From assembly GCA_030522415.1 (NCBI GenBank), contig CM060131.1, positions 9,257,203 through 9,321,202 of the forward strand: DNA of 64,000 nt, written 5' to 3'. Under the pieces are notes generated by a model that was not told the origin of the DNA, ran no database searches, and saw only the letters and a list, made by a program, of their open reading frames with translations. A program made the translations under genes and the position numbers. Positions 45,616-57,800 of this stretch are shown piece by piece (positions within the stretch are counted from its first letter, which is position 1; the number at the start of each line of letters is the position of its first letter). The DNA comes from Channallabes apus. Lineage: Eukaryota; Chordata; Actinopteri; Siluriformes; Clariidae.

Positions 45616-46069
45616 AAAAAAACATATCAGCTGACCTTCAGTAGCATGGTAATTTAATAGGATTTGTGTATCCCAGCTTGAGGAAAAAATGACAAGACGT
45701 TACAGCACTAAACAGGTTCTAGACAGGTTGGACTGTAGTGTTCCAAAAGTAACTCCAGAAACCTCTTTATTCTTTATCCTAGCTCATTAAGAAAGCCTAG
45801 CTCAATACTGGGAACTCCCCTGGAGTGCTTGGAGTTGATAGGGAAATGATGGATGCTAAACATCTGTTAACCATAATTGACATATCATTTTATATACAGT
45901 ATGATTATTAAATACTTAAATTGTGGCTTGGCTGGAACAATTAGTACAGGGTGGGTGAAAATTAAATAGCCATTAAATAGTTAATGGCTATGGCATATCA
46001 ACTGGACTCCTTCTTAGTTTAGTAGAGATGTTTCACTGAATACAACAGATTATTACAACAAAGTCATTG
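45616..46069. other. Unassigned DNA
   Basis: No recognised feature. Confidence 0.4.
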
Positions 46070-46800
46070 GACTTCTAGAGGACAATCACACCTACGTATG
46101 AACAACTGAAAAGAGACTCCACAAACACCTATAAGAAAAAGGCGATAGACTGTTATCACAACAGGTTGGCCTTTCTGGACTGTGTACTGCTGATTGGGAA
46201 GCAAAAAACAGAAGTCTACAGGAAAGCCACACAAAGATCAATACTTGCCATTTGACTCTCACCACCCATTGCAACATGAATTAAGTTTCATCAGGACAGT
46301 GAAGTCTGACGGCAGCGCTCAAGACATGCAGATATCCTAAGTGAGCCTTCAACAAAATAACTTCCATACCGAAAAGAACTATGACAGAGAGTGCTGAAAC
46401 CCAAACACAACAGAAGAAAAATCTTATCATCTCTTATGTGGCAGTAGTGTCAGAAAAGCTTAGAAGAATTTTTGTAAAGAACAACATACCAGCTGACTTC
46501 AAACCCACCAACACACTAAGAGAGAGACTCGTCCACACCAAAACATAAGAAAAGCAATATAATATATGAGGTTCAATGCAGTAAAGAGTGTTCAGAGCTC
46601 TACATTAGGGAGACAAAACATCCTTTCCATAAAAGGATGTATTCAACACTGGATGAAAATATACAAATTTAGTACACAGAGGATACTGTAGATGGTTTAA
46701 TAGAGGGGTGAAAGGAACCATCTACAGTATGTGCAGGTGGAAGATCCTCCTCTCAACAGAGGTGGAGGTCTCTTAACTGTTCAGGAGTGAGCTACAGTAA
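46070..46800 (+). pseudogene. Penelope-like element: RT end and GIY-YIG endonuclease (broken)
   Basis: Pieces in order: RT C-terminus (RLAFLDCVLLIGKQKTEVYRKAT, about 46160-46230), the segment before the nuclease (VVSEKLRRIFVKNNIPADFKPTNTLRERLVHT, about 46450-46540), and a GIY-YIG region with YEVQCSKECSELYIGETKHPFHKRM-like content (about 46555-46640). The C-terminus is EDRWFNRGVKGTIYVQVE / PPLNRGGGL (about 46680-46770). The last part is broken twice, at 46684-46690 (TACTGTA) and 46723-46729 (TACAGTA). Ignoring the five extra bases at each gives one continuous frame. The 5' half of the element is missing. Confidence 0.7.
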
Positions 46801-48395
46801 GATCGCAGCACGCTATGAAATGTGGAATTTAATTTTTCTTGTGCAGAGATGCCATTTAATTAATGCCTGGTTACTTTTCACCCACCCAGTGGAATCTTGG
46901 ATTGCGAGTAACATGGTCTGTGAGTGTTTTGCAAGACAAGCAAATTTTAAAAATAAATTTCAACATAATAAACAAGCGAGGGCTTGATGTACGAGTAGTA
47001 CTCATGCACTTTGATTATGAGTAATCGTCTCCCATGCTCAGTGTCAGTGCGCGTGCATCACTCGTATAGTCAACATCCGTGCGCGTGCAAAAGTCGTCCC
47101 ACACAGTAGCCCCTTCCCTCCTCTCATCTTACTTTAGCTTCACACACACGTGGAATACGTGGATACCATGGCTCTTCATGGTCATAAAGACGCAGACTGT
47201 CTTGGGCACAGATGCACCAGCGAGACTCGCACCAACAATTTGTCCTCTTTTGAACTCTTATATGTCACCCATAATGTTGTGTGCATTACAATATTTTAAG
47301 TAAAACTGTGCTATTACTGTACTCTGCTAATTAAACCTTCACACTCTGCTCTTACTGGTGCAATCAATGAAGACTGGTCACCAGGCTGGTCAAATTTAGC
47401 CATGAAACCTCCAACACTAAATTTGCCAGTGTTTCAGTTTCATTGTCGAACCCCTACAGTATATATATTCTGGGAATTTTGCATAAAATGAGAATACGCC
47501 TAAAAGGGAATGGCAATTCTTTGCTTCCTTGCTCATTTGTTTAACACATTTTTCAGGGTGTTAAACAAATTTTAACACCCTGCAGAAAGTTAATAATAGC
47601 AAAGCATTTTTAATCAACTTACATGCATGTTTTTATGAGCCTGAAGTAACACCCATGGACAACAAGAAAAACAATGCATCTACAGAAGTTTACCCAGTAG
47701 ATCAACAAACGTCACATTCACAATTTTAGAAATGTTCATTCATAGCAATGTAAGGAAGTAAAAATGTTGCAGCAACATTATGTACTGTAGTATGGTTTCA
47801 AAAAATTCTTATAAAATTCTGATAACAATAAATCGATAGTAGGGAATATATGTTAATTAAGCTTATTATCTTTTACTCCGATGAGTTAATGAAATTAGTG
47901 AATAGAGTAAAAAAAATGTAGCCATACGGCACTCAAAAAAAGAGTTAATCAAGCTACTAATATATAGCTAATTTTTTATTAAACTGTACAGATTTATTGT
48001 GCACATATGGCATATTCATGATATTCTGTTTGCTGTAAGTATTATCACTATTAAAATAACAAATTCATAAGTGCTAGTAAAATATTTTTACCTATGATTG
48101 CATTGGTACTATTAAAAAAGTGAAGATTTAATCTATATTTTAGGAAATATTAAGATTAAAACGAGAGGCTAAATCTAAAATTTAAGAGTCACATAGTGGA
48201 TCACTGGTAATAATTTATTCTATTACTCTGTGCTTAATTAACAGCTGACTAATCTGTCAGTTATGGGTATTAGTGACCTATCAAGCACAAAATGAATTAT
48301 TGTGTGACCTTTACTGTAAATTATTGCCATGCATTTTATATACAGTAAATAGCAAAAACTGAAATGATTAATATGAGCACAACCTACTGTAATAG
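46801..48395. other. Unassigned A/T-rich DNA
   Basis: No gene or named repeat; several TAC(A/T)GTA heptamers (47318, 47455, 47783, 48313, 48341, 48384). Confidence 0.5.
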
Positions 48396-48404
48396 TGTGT
48401 GTGT

Positions 48405-48439
<35 letters not shown>

Positions 48440-48500
48440 TATTCGCACAAGTGTGTGTGTGTGCATATTTGTGTGTGCACGCTTTTGTGTGTGTTTGTGT
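48396..48500. repeat. (GT)n-rich microsatellite
   Basis: Interrupted GT repeats, longest run about 48412-48437. Confidence 0.85.
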
Positions 48501-48616
48501 TTAGAGCGATGGTGGCATTTCTGTTCTGCCTCTAACTACATGAAGTTAGAAAGCATATAATAAAAAAGGCCAGACTCTGCATAATGGAGAGAGCAATTTT
48601 TTGCTACAGTACATAT

Positions 48617-48618
<2 letters not shown>

Positions 48619-48683
<65 letters not shown>
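48619..48683. repeat. (CA)n microsatellite
   Basis: About 32 uninterrupted CA units. It is inverted relative to the nearby (GT)n at 48396, so the pair could form a long imperfect hairpin. Confidence 0.95.
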
Positions 48684-48686
<3 letters not shown>

Positions 48687-49124
48687 CACAAAACACTTGC
48701 AGTCTTGCAATCACAGTACATTTTTTGTTTTTCTTTACGCTTGGTGTAAGCAAAAATCTATTCAGCAGAACTGCCAATAATGGAGATGGTATCAGAGAAA
48801 CCTATTCACCACAATGTTGTTGAAATGAACATTATGTTTTCCTCGGATGTTATCAGTGCTGTTAAAGGAACCAGCATGAGTATATTACTTTAAATTTTTT
48901 TTCCACCAACTGAATTTTTACTTTTAAATGCATACCCTGGGTTGCCATTGACCAATCCTAAAGTTTCTGATTTCTCTCTGCCTGCTTTACTTGTATCGGA
49001 ACTTCTTTGGACAATGCAGATTCAATACTTTGTATCAATGTCAGACCTTTTTATCTCCTTAATGTAACTCTTAACTAATGCTCTCAACTAAGAAACTGCC
49101 CCAAACTGGTCATCAAACTGCTTA
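48684..49124. other. Unassigned DNA
   Basis: No recognised feature. Confidence 0.45.
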
Positions 49125-49352
49125 TCAGTTGTTGCTAGTCTTTCAGCTGCTTCCATTGAGGGGTTTGCCACAATGCACCATCCGATCCGCATACAAGTTG
49201 GCACAGGTTTTTTTTTTTTCCCCGGATGCCTATCCCAACGTGACCCTCCCATTTTACCCAGGCTGGGGTTTGGGCATTGGGTGGGAATTGAACCTAGACC
49301 TTCCGCATGGCAGGCGAGATACCTATTACTGAGCCACCAGTGCCCTAAACTG
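49125..49352 (-). repeat. tRNA-derived SINE with RTE-like tail
   Basis: Minus-strand read: GGGCACTGGTGGCTCAGTAATAGG (A box), GGTTCAATTCCC (B box), then GGGAGGGTCACGTTGGGATAGGCATCCGG, CCTGTGCCAA and GCAAACCCCTCAATGGAAGCAGCTGAAAG. The GGCATCCG...TGCCAA segment also occurs in the leader of the RTE element (about 5728-5660), so SINE and RTE share a module. Confidence 0.65.
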
Positions 49353-49639
49353 CTTATCAGTCAGTTGTCCAATTAGTTTTGACCCAATGAATGACCCTAA
49401 AACAACATTGCAAACTCTACCTCAAAACAACAAAAATTTCACAAAGCATAAATGCTATTTATAAATTTTAACTTTCTTTCAAAGTTATCCCAACTTGAGG
49501 TAGTCAACAGTGGTCCAGCTTAATTTCATTAAAGCAATTGTAACTTTCAAAGACCACCCAGTACCAAAACTGTTCTAACATCTGTAATGTAGCCAAATTA
49601 ATGTGAACGAATGTTTTGACAACCAAAAATTCCTGCTGA
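49353..49639. other. Unassigned DNA
   Basis: No recognised feature. The expected left terminal repeat of the adjacent DIRS is not here. Confidence 0.45.
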
Positions 49640-49673
49640 CAGAGAGAAAAACCATAAAAACTCACCAGACAAA

Positions 49674-50878
49674 ATGGCGGAGTTCAGAGTTAGATGCCCG
49701 TGTGATCGCTTTCTTTCCGAAGGCGATATGCACATCCTCTGTTTTGAATGTTTGGGTGACAGTCATGCTCTCCTTGGACTTAAAAGAGAGTGTGAGCTGT
49801 GATACTCTCCCAATGAAAGTGTTATGCGCACGCCTCGCATTCTTTAGGGAACCACGAGCTGCGCTGCACTCCTGGGGATCTCAGGTTGATCTGACCGAGG
49901 CATGAGAGACGGAGTCCCTCTTTTCTCTCGCCCTCTCCCCAGATCACGTAATTTCTCCCTCCACTTCACGAGCGCACTTCGGTGCCTCTCGTGAGTGACT
50001 GGAAGAGATTCATTCTCCTGCTTCTTTGGAAATGGAAGTAGCTACCTCAGAACGATCCTCTAGAGATGATAAAGAGTATGACGAGTTGATTGAAGTTATA
50101 ACACGTCCAGTCGAACAACTACACATAGATTTGCCCACAGGAGCAAGCTCACCCTAAACAATCTAAATTAGATGACAGATTTCTGTCGGATGGCCAGGAG
50201 ATGGCGCCACAACGCCGCTCTCTCCCCTTTCTTGATGATCTCCACAACGAATTATCTCGTTCATGGAGGCATCCTTTTTCTTCCCGTATCTTTGTACCAT
50301 CGACTTCGTTTTATTCGAATATTGTTGATGCAACGGCACGAGGTTATGTGATGATGCCCCAGATGAGAAGACGCTCGCGGGCTATCTCGCTCCTGGGACA
50401 TCATCCTCACTAAAGAAGCCGACCCTTCCCTCCAAGCCGTGTAGAACTAGGGAAGGAGTTCCAAGCAGCAGGTCAAGCCGGCGCTTGATTGCACACCATG
50501 GTGGCTTTGCAGGCGTAACAGGCTGACCTGCTGATTGATCTGAGCACGAGCGGCAATATGAATCACGAAGCATACCTAGAATTACGCTGGGCTACTGATC
50601 TGTCCCTGCGTGCGACGAAACAGACAGTCCGTGCTATGGGCCGTTCTATGGCCTCCCTGGTGTTTGCAGAGAGGTACCTGTGGCTAAATCTAACATACAT
50701 TAAGGACAAAGATCGAGCATTCCTTCTCGATGCTCCTCTCTCACCCTCAGGCCTATTTGTCGATGCGGTTAATACCGTCGCCACCAGATTTAGAGAGGCC
50801 AGGCTTTATGAACAGGCTTTTGGGAAATTTCTCCCACGCCGTGCCCAGGAGTCGATGCCGTCGGCCACCCAACCTTGA
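49674..50878 (+). pseudogene. DIRS capsid-like ORF1 (frameshifted)
   Basis: ATG at 49674 begins MAEFRVRCPCDRFLSEGDMH followed by CFECLGDSHALLG, a Cys-rich start (CPC...CxxC) typical of DIRS ORF1. The frame shifts near 49800 and continues CDTLPMKVLCARLAFFRE. Further breaks follow. The C-terminal part (50558-50878) reads LELRWATDLSLRATKQTVRAMGRSMASLV and LWLNLTYIKDKDRAFLLDAPLSPSGLF, a helical capsid-like region. Confidence 0.65.
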
Positions 50879-51137
50879 CCTGATCTGCGTCTCGCCAGGT
50901 GAGAGGCGCAGAAGGAGAGCGTCAGTAGCCGCGCATCCCCCCGTAAGGACAGGGGTATGGCTCGGCACCCCCCTCAGGCCGCCCCCAAGAGCATAGATCG
51001 CCGCAGCGTCTTCTTTACGAAGAAGAATTCCTGAGAGCGGAACCCAGGACCGTGGGGTGTCCCCCCTGGGGAGGGGCATATAGTAGCATGCCCCCCCAGG
51101 CACCTCCAGGAGATTAGGAGACACGTTAGTTCTTCGG

Positions 51138-52696
51138 TTGGATCCTGCCACATTCCAGGACACCGAACCACTAACATCCCCCAGCCCAGTAGAAGTACTC
51201 GTACCTCTTTCGGAGAAGCTGGCAACGTGGAAGCTACTGCCAGGCATATCTCCCTGTGTTTTAAAGACTGTAGAGAAAGGATCCAGGATCCAGTTTACAT
51301 ATCGCCCTCCGCGTTTCAACAGCGTGGTCTCCACTTCCGTGATACTGGAAAGGGCGCATCTTCTGAGTTCCGAACTCCAGACACTACTGCATAAGGGAGC
51401 CATAGAACAGGTTCCTCATCCAAATATGGAGTCAGGCTACTACAGTCGGTACTTCCTGGTCCCCAAGAAGGACGGGGACTGCGTCCAATTTTGGATCTTC
51501 GCGGTTTGAAATGCTATCTCAAAAAATGCAGCTTCAAAATGTTGACCATAAAAACTATTGTCTCACAAATCCAACCACAGGATTGGTTTGTGACAATAGA
51601 TTTAAAGGACACATACTTTCACACAGAAATTTTGCCACAGCACAGGAAGTTCCTGAGGTTCGCTTTTGGGGGAAAAGCCTCCCAATTTCGGATCCTTCCA
51701 TTCGGTCTAGCCCTATCACCCCGCACATACACGAAATGCATGGATGCAGTTCTGGCTACCTTGAGACTCCAGGGCATCCACATTTTGAATTACATAGATG
51801 ACTGGCTAATCCTGGCCCAGTCTCAGCAGCTAGCACTTCGACACCGGGATGTCGTCCTAGCTCATCTTCATTCGCTGGGATTGAGACTCAACGCCACGAA
51901 AAGCGTTCTCTTTCCGGCGCAGAGGACTACGTACTTGGGTGTCAGGTGGAATTCGATCACTATGCAGGCACATTTGTCTCCTGCTCGTGTCGAATCCATA
52001 AACAACGCTCTGAAGGAAATAAGGCTAGACCAGGAAGTGACTGTACATCACTTACAAAAATGTTTAGGCCTCATGGCAGCTGCATCCACGGTGATACCTT
52101 TGGGTCTCTTGCACATGAGAGCTTTTCAGCTGTGGCTAAGAGCCAGGGGAGTTCATACAAGAACCAATCCCCGAAGGCAAATAAGAGTTATGCGCAAAGG
52201 ACTTCGTACCCTTTATATGTGGTTCAGACCCTGGTTCCTCACCTTGGGTCCCACTCTAGGTCCATCTTGTCGTCGCAAAATGCTAACGATAGACGCTTCC
52301 CTTACCGGCTGGGGCGCAGTCTTGGATGGCCGTCCAGCCCATCTTCTCGCATGGCACATCAATTGCCTCGAAATGATAGCTCTATTTTTAGCTCTACAGC
52401 ACTTCCTCCAGCAGCTGAGAGGCTACCATGTCCTAGTGCGGGTGGACAGCACATCGGTAGTCTCCTACATAAATCGCCAGGGCGGTCTGCATTCGCGCCG
52501 TTTGAACGAGCTAGCGCATCAGGTTCTGCTCTGGGCTCAGGACAAGTTCCTGTCCCTCAGGGCGATTCACATTCCAGGATACATGAATGTGGGAGCAGAC
52601 TTACTGTCCAGACAAGCTGTGAACCACTGGGAATGGAAACTCCACCCCGAAGTAGTCAGTGGCCCAATTTATGCCTCTATGCGTTCCCTCCAGTAG
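51138..52696 (+). pseudogene. DIRS reverse transcriptase and RNase H (one frameshift)
   Basis: N-terminal entry (LHKGAIEQVPHPNMESGYYSRYFLVPKKDG) lies in one frame to about 51490. A single-base-type shift then leads into a 401-residue open frame: LDLRGLK, DWFVTIDLKDTYFH, FRILPFGLALSPRTY and LNYIDDWLILAQ (catalytic DD). The RNase H follows with LTIDASLTGWGAVLDG, ALQHFLQQL and VDSTSVVSYINRQGG, ending ADLLSRQ. Apart from the shift near 51490, this domain is well preserved. Confidence 0.85.
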
Positions 52697-52891
52697 TCTT
52701 ACTCCCGGGAGTCCTGGCGAGGGTCCGTCAACACGGTTTGCACCTCTCATTGATAGCGCCCTGTTGGCCGGCCGGAGTATGGTTCTCGGATCTAATATCT
52801 CTCCTCGGCGGCTCACCTTGGATGATTCCAGTGAGGAGGGATCTCAGGCACAGGGGACAATATTTTATCCCCGGCACGAGCTCTGGAACAT

Positions 52892-53914
52892 TTGGCCCCT
52901 GAACGGGACCAATTAAGTCAAGCTGGCCTTTCAGCAGGCGTAATTGACACCATCCTAAGCGCTAGTGCTCCCTCCACTAGAAGAATTTATCCTTTCAAAT
53001 GGAAAGTATTCGAAAGTTGGTGCATGGCAAAGCAGGTGGACCCAGTTCACTGCCAAATTGTTTCAGTGCTGGAGTTCCTTCAAGAGAAATTGTCTTCGGG
53101 CTTGTGCCCTAGTACCCTCAGAATGTACGTGGCCACTATTTCAGCCTGCCACGTGCTGACTGAAGGGGTTACACCGGGAAATCACCTTTTAGTTGCCCAT
53201 TTTATTCGTTGAGCTAAACGGTTGAGGCCACTCACTAGAGCCACGGTCCCTTCGTGGGATTTATCTACCGTGCTCGAAGGTCTAATCGACACGCCTTTTG
53301 AACCACTAGAGTCAGCGCCTGACAAGCTTCTGACTCTCAAGATGGTTTTTCTTATGGCCATTACCTCTCTCTAGAGGATCGGAGATCTGCGTGCCTTGTC
53401 AGTCTCCCCATCTTGCCTGGACTTTGCCCCTGGGCTAGTCAAGGCCATTTTGCATCCTCACCCTAACAATCTGCCGAAAGTTCCTTTCTCAACCATGCAC
53501 CCTATTGTTCTTAAAGCCTTCTGTCCTCCGCCTTTTATAGATTCGGAGCAGGAGAAACTTCACTTACTGTGTCCAGTACGTGCTCTTCAGACCTACGTCC
53601 ACCGCACCAGCCAGTGGCGTAAGTCAGAGCAACTTTCTATGTGTGATGCTATGGAGGCCGCAACCGGGGGGGCGGCTGCCACTACACAGACATTGTCACA
53701 CTCGGTGAGTGATGCTATTGCCCTCTCCTATGAGGTGCGTGGACTCACTTCGCCTCTAGGAGTCAGGGCTCATTCGACCAGAGGGGTCGCCTCATCTATT
53801 GCTCTTGCAAGAGGTACTCCCCTGCAACAAGTGTGTGACGCGGCAGGATGGTCCTTTCCGCACACATTTGTAAGATTTAATAGTCTGGATGTCCATGCCA
53901 CTCCGGGCTCATGA
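52892..53914 (+). pseudogene. DIRS tyrosine recombinase (two stops, catalytic Tyr position altered)
   Basis: One continuous frame with in-frame TGA at 53210 and TAG at 53372. N-terminal SAM-like domain: STRRIYPFKWKVFESWC and STLRMYVATISACH. Catalytic half: RIGDLRALSVSP (first Arg), AHSTRGVASSIAL (HxxR), CDAAGWSFPHTF, then FVRFNS where the other copy in this window (about 15990) has FVRFYS. If the Y is the nucleophile, this copy lacks it. In the family the enzyme integrates a circular DNA intermediate by site-specific recombination. Confidence 0.8.
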
Positions 53915-53984
53915 GTCCTTGAGTCAGCTTCCCAGACATAGGTCTGAGACTTTCCGGCTTTGTGCGCACATGCTCTGGAGGTCC

Positions 53985-54160
53985 AGACACTTGCAGTGCG
54001 GCGGCGTTGGTATTCTTGTTCCCATAGTGTTTTCACGCAGCATCGAGTGAAGCCTTTGAAAGGGAATGTGATGCTGCGTCCTAATGCCGCACTGCCACGT
54101 GACCAGACGTCCGTTCAGACAAATTAATCTGAGGAATGTCACCGGCTCACTGTTATTTAT
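53985..54160 (+). repeat. DIRS internal/terminal repeat region
   Basis: GGTCCAGACACTTGCAGTGCGGCGGCGTTGGTATTC followed by TTTTCACGCAGCATC. The latter recurs at the outer terminus (about 59310) and, inverted, at 15845-15870 in the other copy. Confidence 0.6.
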
Positions 54161-54261
54161 TCAATTAAATTTTTCAATTCAATTTTATTTATATACCGCT
54201 TTTAACAATGGTCATTGTCTCAAAGCAGCTTCACAAAAATTTAAGATATTTAACAAAAAAA

Positions 54262-54282
54262 AAAATTATAATAATAAAAATA

Positions 54283-54315
<33 letters not shown>

Positions 54316-54316
54316 T
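54262..54316. repeat. (TAA)n microsatellite
   Basis: AATAATAAT run after an A-tract within the L2 3' region. Confidence 0.85.
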
Positions 54317-54887
54317 ATAGAAAAGAAAATAATTGGAAGTGTGGATGTGTGAGAAAAATGTGCAGATAATAATAATGAGACGAATGAATGAAATTTCTCT
54401 GATGAGCAAGCCAAGGGTGGTGGTGACGGTGGCAAGGAAAAACTCCCTGAGATGGCATTAGGAAGAAACCTTGAGAGGAACCAGACTCAACAGGGAACCC
54501 ATCCTCATTTGGGCGATAACAGATAGAAATGATATAACATCTTGTGTGTTGTGCAGGTGAAAATTCAATATGACAGAAATTATTTAAATTGACATGAAGA
54601 CCAGTTCAGCATAGGGACGAGTCAGTAGGTGCAGAGGGCAGATGAGGTCTGGATCACTGGAAGCACAGGAGCAGCATGTGTAGCTCCAACCATCATAAAG
54701 CTGAATCCAGCTGGAGCTGGTCCTTCTCTGGATGCCTCAGGAACCTCGCAGGGTCGGCCTTTGTCTACTGAAGCTGGCAAAATCTCCCGATACCTCGGGA
54801 TGGGTAGAGAAATACAGAACAGATGGGGAGAATTAGCGTAGTTGCCATTCGGTATAGGTGTACTGGAGTATGAGATTATGGGATGAG

Positions 54888-57800
54888 TTATGTGTATGCC
54901 AGATTAAAAAGATGCGTCTTGAGTCTACTTTTGAACTGAGAAACCGTGTCTGCTCCCCGTACACTGTCTGGAAGGCTATTCCAAAGCTTTGGAGCTAAAT
55001 ATGAAAAAGCCCTACCCCCTTTTGTAGATTTTGAAATTCTGGGAACTACCAGAAGTCCGGAGCTTTGTGATCTTAAGGCGCGTGGTGGATTGTAGCGTAT
55101 CAGAAGACTGGTTAGGTATGTGGGAGCTAAACCATTTAAGGCCTTGTATGTAAGTAATACTATTTTGTAATTTATTCTAAACTGAACAGGTAGCCAGTGC
55201 AGGGATGATAATATTGGGGTTATATGATCATATTTTCTGGATCTAGTGAGAACCCTGGCAGCTGGATTTTGGATTAACTGAAGCTTGTTTATTGAGGATG
55301 CAGGACAACCACCTAGTAATGTATTACAATAGTCCAGTCTGGAGGTCATGAATGCATGAACTAGCTTTTCTGCATCAGATACGGATAAGATGTTCCTAAG
55401 TTTAGCAATATTTCGAAGATGGAAAAAGGCTGTTTTTGTGATATTTGAAATGTGATTTTCAAAAGACAAGTTACTGTCTAATATTACGCCCAGGTCTTTT
55501 ACTGCTGAGCTTGTAGTAACAGTACATCCTTCTAAGCGCAGACTGAATTGTGAAAGCTGTTGTGTGCTGGTTTTTGGGCCAATAAGTAATATCTCTGTCT
55601 TATCTGAATTTAATAAAAGAAAGTTATTGGTCATCCAATCTTTTATGTCCTGGACACACTCAGTTAATCTAGACAACTTAGGTATTTCGTCTGGTTTAGT
55701 TGAGATATATAATTGGGTATCATCAGCATAACAATGGAAACTAATCCCATGTCTTCTTATGATGTTACCCAAGGGAAGCATGTATATTGAGAACAACAGA
55801 GGTCCTAAAACTGACCCTTGTGGGACCCCATATTTCACTGGCATTACACCAGACGGTTCTCCATTTAGATCTACAAAATGGTAGCGATCAGACAGGTAAG
55901 ATCTAAACCATTTTAATGCCTGTCCCTGAATACCTATATAATTTTGTAAGCGATCTATGAGAATATTATGATCTATAGTGTCGAATGCAGCACTAAGATC
56001 GAGCAGGACTAGCAATGAGATGCAGCCTTGGTCTGAAGCTAAAAACAAGTCGTTTGTAATCTTAACTAGTGCAGTTTCTGTGCTATGATGGGGCCTTAAA
56101 CCTGACTGAAATTCTTCAAGGATGTTGTTATCCTGCAAGAATGTGCAAATTTGAGCTGATACTACTTTTTCTAGTATTTTTGATATGAACGGAAGGTTTG
56201 AAATCGGTCTGTAATTTGTTATTTCATTCGCGTCCAAATTAGATTTTTTAAGAAGCGGCTTAATAACTGCTAACTTGAAAGGTTTAGGGACGTGACCTAG
56301 ATGTAATGAAGAATTAATAATGTTTAGAAGTGGTTCTCCAACCGTAAGCATCACTTCTTTTAAAAATCTGGTTGGGATTGGGTCTAACAGGCACGTTGTT
56401 GATTTAGCCGAGGTGATGAGTTTATACAGCTCTTCCTGTCCTATACTGTACCTGTAAAGCACTGAAAATCTAAATGTGAAGCTATAGGCTGAACTGGATC
56501 GTGAGATACTATTAGAGGCTGAACCTCCATTATTTTCTTCCTGATATTATTGATTTTTTCATTAAAGAAGTCCATAAAGTCTTCACTTCTAAACTGTGAT
56601 GGGATACTCTCTGCAGGCATCTTAGGTTTTGTTAGGCGAGCCAGTGTACTAAATAAGAACCTGGGATTGTTTTGGTTTCTTGCTATCAGTTGGCCAAGAT
56701 GCTCAGTCCTAGCAGTTTTTAGAGCCTGTCTATAGTTGCACATACTGTCTTTATACGCAATTCGAAAAACTTCTAATTTAGTTTTCCTCCATTTTCGCTC
56801 GAGGTTACGGGTTGCTCTCTTTAGCGCGCGAGTATGACTGTTGTACCACGGTGCAAATGTTTTATCTCTGACTTTTTTTAATCTGATGGGAGCAACAGTG
56901 TCTAATGTACTGGTAAGAATAGTGCCCATGCTGCTAGTCACTTCATCTAGATCATCTGCATTTAGGGGTCTAATAAGAAATTGGGACAGATCCGGCAGAT
57001 TACTTGTGAATCTGTCTTTAGTAGTGGGATTCATATTTCTAACAGATTGATAACGTGGGGAGACACAGCTAATCTGTTCTACGGGTAGAGTATACTGTAT
57101 GTCAGGAGGTGATGTCACTTTGAGGTATGATCTCTATATTAGAGACATCTATACCATGGGATATAATTAAATCTAGCGTATGATTAAAGCGGTGAGTTGC
57201 TCCAATTATATTTTGCTTAACCCCAAAGGAATTTAGTAAATCCATAAATGTGAGTGCTAAAGCGTCGTTAGCATCATCTACATGAATGTTAAAGTCTCCT
57301 ACTATCAACACTTTGTCAGAGTTAACCAATAGGTCTGATAGCAGATGTCCAAATTCTTTAAGAAAATCGCCATATGGCCCCGGGGGTCTGTACACGGTGG
57401 CCAGGGTAAAATATAGCAAGGGTTTATTACGTATTTCATTTAGTGCAACATTAATGATAAGCACTTCAAATGAATTAAACCTGGGCCTTATTTTCTGGGT
57501 AACAGTGAGTACATCATTGTAGATAGTGGCGACACCACCACCGCGACCAATTAGATGGGGCTCGTGCTTATAGAAATATCCTGACGGAGTAGCCTCATTC
57601 AGACCAAAATATTCATTTGGTTTATGCCAGGTTTCGGTGAGACAGAGTGCATCAAGGCAATAATCTGAGATAATTTCATTAACAATAAGTGCTTTAGGCG
57701 CAAGAGATCTAATGTTGAGTAGTCCAAACTTTAGAGGTGGATTTTGACTACTTATTTTGCCTTTTTCTGGTTTTATGGTTATCAGATTGTTTCGGGCAAA

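Larger units (their letters stand above)
49640..54160 (+). mobile_element. DIRS-type retrotransposon, main part
   Basis: Plus-strand order: cysteine-rich capsid-like ORF, RT plus RNase H, tyrosine recombinase, then a terminal repeat region starting about 53985. This order and the absence of a DDE integrase define DIRS. The left terminal repeat is missing. The right terminus continues beyond the L2 insertion at about 59175-59392. I found no TAC(A/T)GTA heptamer in this 4.5 kb, in contrast to the rest of the window. Confidence 0.85.

Noticed and set aside
48396..48683. CRISPR-like or other spaced array
   Set aside because: Plain GT and CA microsatellites in a vertebrate genome.
50753..51403. 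216-residue minus-strand open frame
   Set aside because: Antisense shadow of DIRS ORF1/RT coding sequence.
51946..52902. 318-residue plus-strand open frame
   Set aside because: Alternate-frame shadow of the DIRS RT/RNase H gene, whose own frame carries all motifs.
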